Positions 60,762 through 64,000 of a stretch of 64,000 nucleotides of DNA are shown here, one piece after another. Position numbers and translations under genes: made by a program. The notes beneath the pieces were generated by a model. That model was not told the origin of the DNA, made no database searches, and was given only the letters and a program-made list of their open reading frames with translations. This stretch comes from UBA9676 sp963741615 (lineage in GTDB: Bacteria; Actinomycetota; Actinomycetes; Streptosporangiales; Streptosporangiaceae): contig CAVUIU010000029.1 of assembly GCA_963741615.1 (NCBI GenBank), positions 62,001 to 126,000 of the forward strand, read 5' to 3'. Numbering within the stretch: the first letter of the stretch is position 1; each line of letters starts with the position of its first letter.

Positions 60762-61751
60762 CTACCGGACCCTGTTCGCGTCTATCTGGTCGAAGTCGCC
60801 ATAGCCGTTGTAGGCCCCGCCACCGCCGGACCACTGCCACATGACCGCCTCCGGGTCGGCGCTGGTGACGCCGCCGAAGAATTGGGCGCAGATCGTGGTG
60901 GCGCGCAGGCACCAGCCGGATGGGGTGTGCGCGAGGCTGCTGGTGCCGCTGGTGTAGGTCCACTCGTACACGTTCGCCAGCGAGGCGGCGCTCCCGGTGC
61001 CGAAGATGCTGGCCCACACCGCGGGCGAGGAGTAGACGCCGGGCTTGTAGGAGGAGTGGCTGGTGAGATAGGCGAGGAACCCGTTGAGATCGGCGCGGTC
61101 CAGGCTCGGCGCGATGTAGGCGGTCCTGACCTTGCCGCTGCATGGCGAGGTGTACACGGAGTTCCAGCCGTTGTCGGATGCGGGGCTGATGCCAGGCGCG
61201 TTGCCTGGCAGTTCGACGTCCGCGAACACCACCGGGTACTTCACGCTCGCATGGGAGATGTCAGACAGCGTCCGCGCCGCCTGCTGCTCACCCCACGCGT
61301 AGGCCTCCGACGACGTCGCGTTGTAGTGCGGGTCGACACCTGGCCCGCCCATGAACCAGTAGACCCCGGTGCCGATTCCCTTGTGGTGCCAGGTGAAGTT
61401 GTTGTTGGCCTGACGGCTGTTGGTGCTGGACCAGGCGGTCCTGTCGCCGCAGCCGCGCCAGGTCGCCCAGTTCCCGGCCATCCCGATATAGCCGCCGTAG
61501 TAGCCGCCGATGACAGGCTCCTTATAAGGGGCGGGCCCGGCCACCGGCATCGGGAAGCTGTCGGTTCCGTTCCAGAACCCGGCCGGGCTGTCACCTGCGC
61601 TGGCCGCCGGGGCCACGGCGTCCGCGAGCGCAGTGAACCCGCCGGCCCGGCCCGGCGCCTGCGGCGCGGCCGCCGTCGCTGCCATGACACCGGCAAGCAC
61701 GGCGAACACGCCTGCGACGGCCGGGATACGGGGGTTGCGCCATCGGGTCAT
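60762..61751 (-). CDS. Secreted glycoside-hydrolase-like (TIM-barrel) protein
   Basis: A 329-residue exported protein. Signal peptide IPAVAGVFAVLAGVMAATAA-APQAP, then an Ala-rich linker and GGYYGGYIGMAGNWATWRGC, KGIGTGVYWFMGGPGVDPHY, WGEQQAARTLSDIS, VVFADVELPGNAPG, FLAYLTSHSSYKPGVYSSPA and the terminal MWQWSGGGGAYNGYGDFDQI. The order (Tyr/Trp strand, A-D-[IV]-E, GVYSS, WQ...DxD) is that of GH25-like or DUF1906-type TIM barrels. The catalytic Asp/Glu set is plausible (ADVE) but not proven. The ATG at 61751 follows GGGAAGAC. Confidence 0.72.
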   Translation of the reverse strand: MTRWRNPRIPAVAGVFAVLAGVMAATAAAPQAPGRAGGFTALADAVAPAASAGDSPAGFWNGTDSFPMPVAGPAPYKEPVIGGYYGGYIGMAGNWATWRGCGDRTAWSSTNSRQANNNFTWHHKGIGTGVYWFMGGPGVDPHYNATSSEAYAWGEQQAARTLSDISHASVKYPVVFADVELPGNAPGISPASDNGWNSVYTSPCSGKVRTAYIAPSLDRADLNGFLAYLTSHSSYKPGVYSSPAVWASIFGTGSAASLANVYEWTYTSGTSSLAHTPSGWCLRATTICAQFFGGVTSADPEAVMWQWSGGGGAYNGYGDFDQIDANRVR

Positions 61752-62230
61752 GTCTTCCCGGCCTGCCTTCCAGCCCATGTGGCAGCGGGCCCGGCGGCCT
61801 GCTCCATCGGCACTATTCTCATGCATAACGGGACACGGGGTGCACCGTCAGCGACCGGCGGCCCGCCGCCGGGCAAACGGCCTGCTGGGCGCCCGGCGGC
61901 CGGCGTTCCTGCCCGCGCCGCTAGCAAAAGGTCACGAAGACGCATACATCCCGGCACCTTTGTTGCTATCTGCCACCTGCTACGAGAAGATCAGCCGTCA
62001 GTACGTGATACCGGCCGGTTATGTCCGTCACCACATGCCATCTCGTCAGATCACCGACGGCCCCAGCCAGCCGCGGCACAGGCTCCGTAACGCTCGGCCA
62101 GGAGAAGGGATCCGCGCGGGTCCGCCCGGCTGTGAGCTGAGACCGGCCGGCCCGCAGGGCGAAACGGCCAGCCGCCCCCCGCCAGCATGACCGTGTCCAA
62201 GGTCTCGCCGATGAACGAAAGGACAGACGG

Positions 62231-63904
62231 TTGAAGCGATACGCTCTGGCTGCGACCAGCCTCCTGAGCTTCCTCGTCCTCGCGGGAGCCTCACTCCCCG
62301 CGAGCGCCGCGATCAGGGCGGGCTCCAGCCCCCGGGCTGGGAGCAGCACCTCCGCGGCCTACAACGAGCCCCTTTGCCAAAGCAGCAAATCACTGTGCGT
62401 CAACTCCTACAACAAGACCGGGGACGAGTACGTCGGCCACGACGAGCCGTCGCTTGAGTTCAAGTCCGGCCTCAAGGGCTCGGGCTACAACATGACCTAC
62501 ACGGTGACGCTGCCGCGGGATCCGAAGACCCAGCCGAACGCGTCGGGCAAGGGCGGCTCGACCTGGAACTTCCAGCTGCGGCCCACATTCTGGTTCGGCC
62601 TCACGCTGTGCGACAGCCAGTCCGCTCCCGAGTTCACCAAGAAGTGCACCCCGGACTCCGACCGCAACAACCTCGTGGGTACCAATCCCGCCAAGCGGAA
62701 CTACATCGGCAAGCACCCCGGTAACGCCTTCATGGAGCTTCAGTTCTACGGCCCGGGATACGTTCCCCAGTTCGAAGGCTTCGGCTGCACCGCGCATCAG
62801 TACTGCGCCGCGATGACCATCGACAGCCGGACGGTGAACCAGAACACCGGCATCGAGAACACCAGCGCCTGCAACAACTACATCCTCGGCGGGCCCGAGC
62901 CCATCAACTGGGCCTACGTCACCAGGAGCGGCAAGTCCCAGGCACCGGCGAACCCGCTGTTCACCGGGACGTTCACGAGCCCGAACCTCAGCGCAGTGAA
63001 CCCGAACCCGGCCAAGGACCTGTTCATGAACCCCGGCGACCGGGTCCGGATCCACCTGCACGACACGCCCGCCGGGCTGCGTGCCAACCTGTCCGACCTC
63101 ACCACCGGCCAGAGCGGCTCGATGACCGCGTCGGTCGCCAACGGGTTCGGCCACATCCTGTACACCCCGAACTCCAGCACCTGCCAGGTGGCGCCGTACG
63201 CGTTCCACCCCGAGTACTCCACCGCGAACCCGCGCGGGAACACCTGGTCGGCGCACACGTACAACGTGGCCATGTCCGATGAGATCGGTCACTTCGAGAA
63301 CTGCCTGCAGCTCGACGCGAACTTCAACTGCGCCACGCCCGGCAACCAGGACGCAAGCGGTCTGGACGCGGACGACGTCGGCTGTGTGCCAGGAACCGAC
63401 TCGACGGTCGTGCACATCAACGGGTGCTTCGCCGCCGACTCGGATTGGGACGGGCAGTCGTACCGCAAGGACTGGCCAGGCACGAACCCGAACGTCGCCA
63501 GGGACAGGGCCCTGCACCCGTCACCGGTGCTGTTCACCAGTCCGACCACGCGCGGAAGGAACTATTCGACCATCGCCTTCGAGACTGACCTGCCCCGGAT
63601 CGAGGCATCGGACTCGCAGGCCAACCCGCCGTTCTGCGACCGGCTCACCGGAGCCAACTGCGTGAACCCGCCGAACGGCGCGAAGTTCTACCCGTTCTTC
63701 TCGACAACGGTCAGGAACGGGACGTGCACGTGGCAGGAGGGTGGCAAGTTCATCCCCGGTACCACGAACGACTTCGGCGGCAGTTCCAAGGCCGAATTCG
63801 GCCCGCTGCTGAAGAGCGTCTTCCCGATAGCCGGATTTACAACAGAGGAGCTATTCGAGAATTTCAACAGTGGGAACATAACGAACCCCTGCCCGGCGCG
63901 ATAA
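62231..63904 (+). CDS. Secreted protein of unknown function
   Basis: A 557-residue exported protein starting at a TTG behind AAAGGA. Signal peptide LKRYALAATSLLSFLVLAGA-SLPASA, then a Ser/Gly stretch and a Cys-rich mature domain: PLCQSSKSLCVNSYNKTGDE, TLCDSQSAPEFTKKCTPDSD, MELQFYGPGYVPQFEGFGCT, AHQYCAAMTIDSRTVNQ, GDRVRIHLHDTPAGLRANLS and HFENCLQLDANFNC. No enzyme motif is recognised; similar secreted proteins occur in soil actinomycetes. The Cys residues suggest several disulfides. A strong hairpin follows 31 bases after the stop. Confidence 0.82.
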   Translation: MKRYALAATSLLSFLVLAGASLPASAAIRAGSSPRAGSSTSAAYNEPLCQSSKSLCVNSYNKTGDEYVGHDEPSLEFKSGLKGSGYNMTYTVTLPRDPKTQPNASGKGGSTWNFQLRPTFWFGLTLCDSQSAPEFTKKCTPDSDRNNLVGTNPAKRNYIGKHPGNAFMELQFYGPGYVPQFEGFGCTAHQYCAAMTIDSRTVNQNTGIENTSACNNYILGGPEPINWAYVTRSGKSQAPANPLFTGTFTSPNLSAVNPNPAKDLFMNPGDRVRIHLHDTPAGLRANLSDLTTGQSGSMTASVANGFGHILYTPNSSTCQVAPYAFHPEYSTANPRGNTWSAHTYNVAMSDEIGHFENCLQLDANFNCATPGNQDASGLDADDVGCVPGTDSTVVHINGCFAADSDWDGQSYRKDWPGTNPNVARDRALHPSPVLFTSPTTRGRNYSTIAFETDLPRIEASDSQANPPFCDRLTGANCVNPPNGAKFYPFFSTTVRNGTCTWQEGGKFIPGTTNDFGGSSKAEFGPLLKSVFPIAGFTTEELFENFNSGNITNPCPAR

Positions 63905-63934
63905 GGGGTTCTGTTCCAGCATCCGTATCAGAAT

Positions 63935-63971
63935 GCGTGCCCCCAGACGGCTCAGCCGTCTGGGGGCACGC
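63935..63971 (+). terminator. Strong hairpin terminator after the secreted-protein gene
   Basis: A 16-bp perfect stem (GCGTGCCCCCAGACGG / CCGTCTGGGGGCACGC) with loop CTCAG, 31 bases after the TAA. No T-run follows, as is common in high-GC terminators. Confidence 0.8.
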
Positions 63972-64000
63972 GGCCGTTGAGACCAGGCCCGGTCACGGCG

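Overview
The window is high-GC DNA (about 70% by eye) with GTG and TTG starts, strong third-position G/C bias and a typical actinomycete gene set: STAND ATPases with class III cyclase domains, an ECF41 sigma factor, deazaflavin- and F420-type oxidoreductases, a Thr/Pro-rich membrane Ser/Thr kinase, HrpA and a WS/DGAT acyltransferase. I infer a soil actinomycete, perhaps near Streptosporangiales/Trebonia-like lineages, but no rRNA or other taxonomic marker is present.

Region 1 (1-34.3 kb) is an accessory, decaying region. It holds intact genes (copA, acuC, a DUF4062-cyclase-STAND-TPR giant, SDR, dienelactone hydrolase, WS/DGAT, asnA, two divergent beta-propeller lipoproteins, an ECF41 sigma factor with its probable target oxidoreductase, an EthD/AraC pair, a CotH-type kinase). 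Between them lie many gene remnants: an IS1182-type transposase tail, a CsoR remnant, a frameshifted Rieske ferredoxin, an Lsr2-like C-terminus, a cold-shock gene with a nonsense codon, an integrase, a methyltransferase, a TPR protein, a sialidase, IS3 and cyclase fragments, and a receiver-only RegX3. Two apparently complete insertion sequences are present: an IS3-type element (10057-11605) whose ends supply the stop codons of both flanking genes, and an IS5-type element (18339-19380) flanked by 315-bp near-identical direct repeats. A tRNA 3'-end with flanking arm-like repeats (15848-16088) looks like an integration site.

Region 2 (34.5-64 kb) is more ordinary chromosome: a zinc-finger hypothetical, hrpA, a coupled hypothetical/FAD monooxygenase pair, SDR plus small monooxygenase-like protein, large isocitrate lyase, acyl-CoA carboxylase beta chain, methyltransferase, a second cyclase-STAND-TPR giant, an ABC exporter pair, a PQQ-type propeller lipoprotein broken by one frameshift, a small membrane protein, tryptophanase-like lyase, Ser/Thr kinase and two secreted proteins. 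The window ends in a strong hairpin.

The best-supported circuit is the ECF41 unit at 27.9-29.6 kb: TGTCAC(A/G)TTCC and CGTC, exactly 16 nt apart, occur upstream of both the sigma gene and the downstream oxidoreductase gene. The most unusual protein is the 1051-residue DUF4062-cyclase-STAND-TPR fusion. Its 3' end has been cut by the IS3 element.
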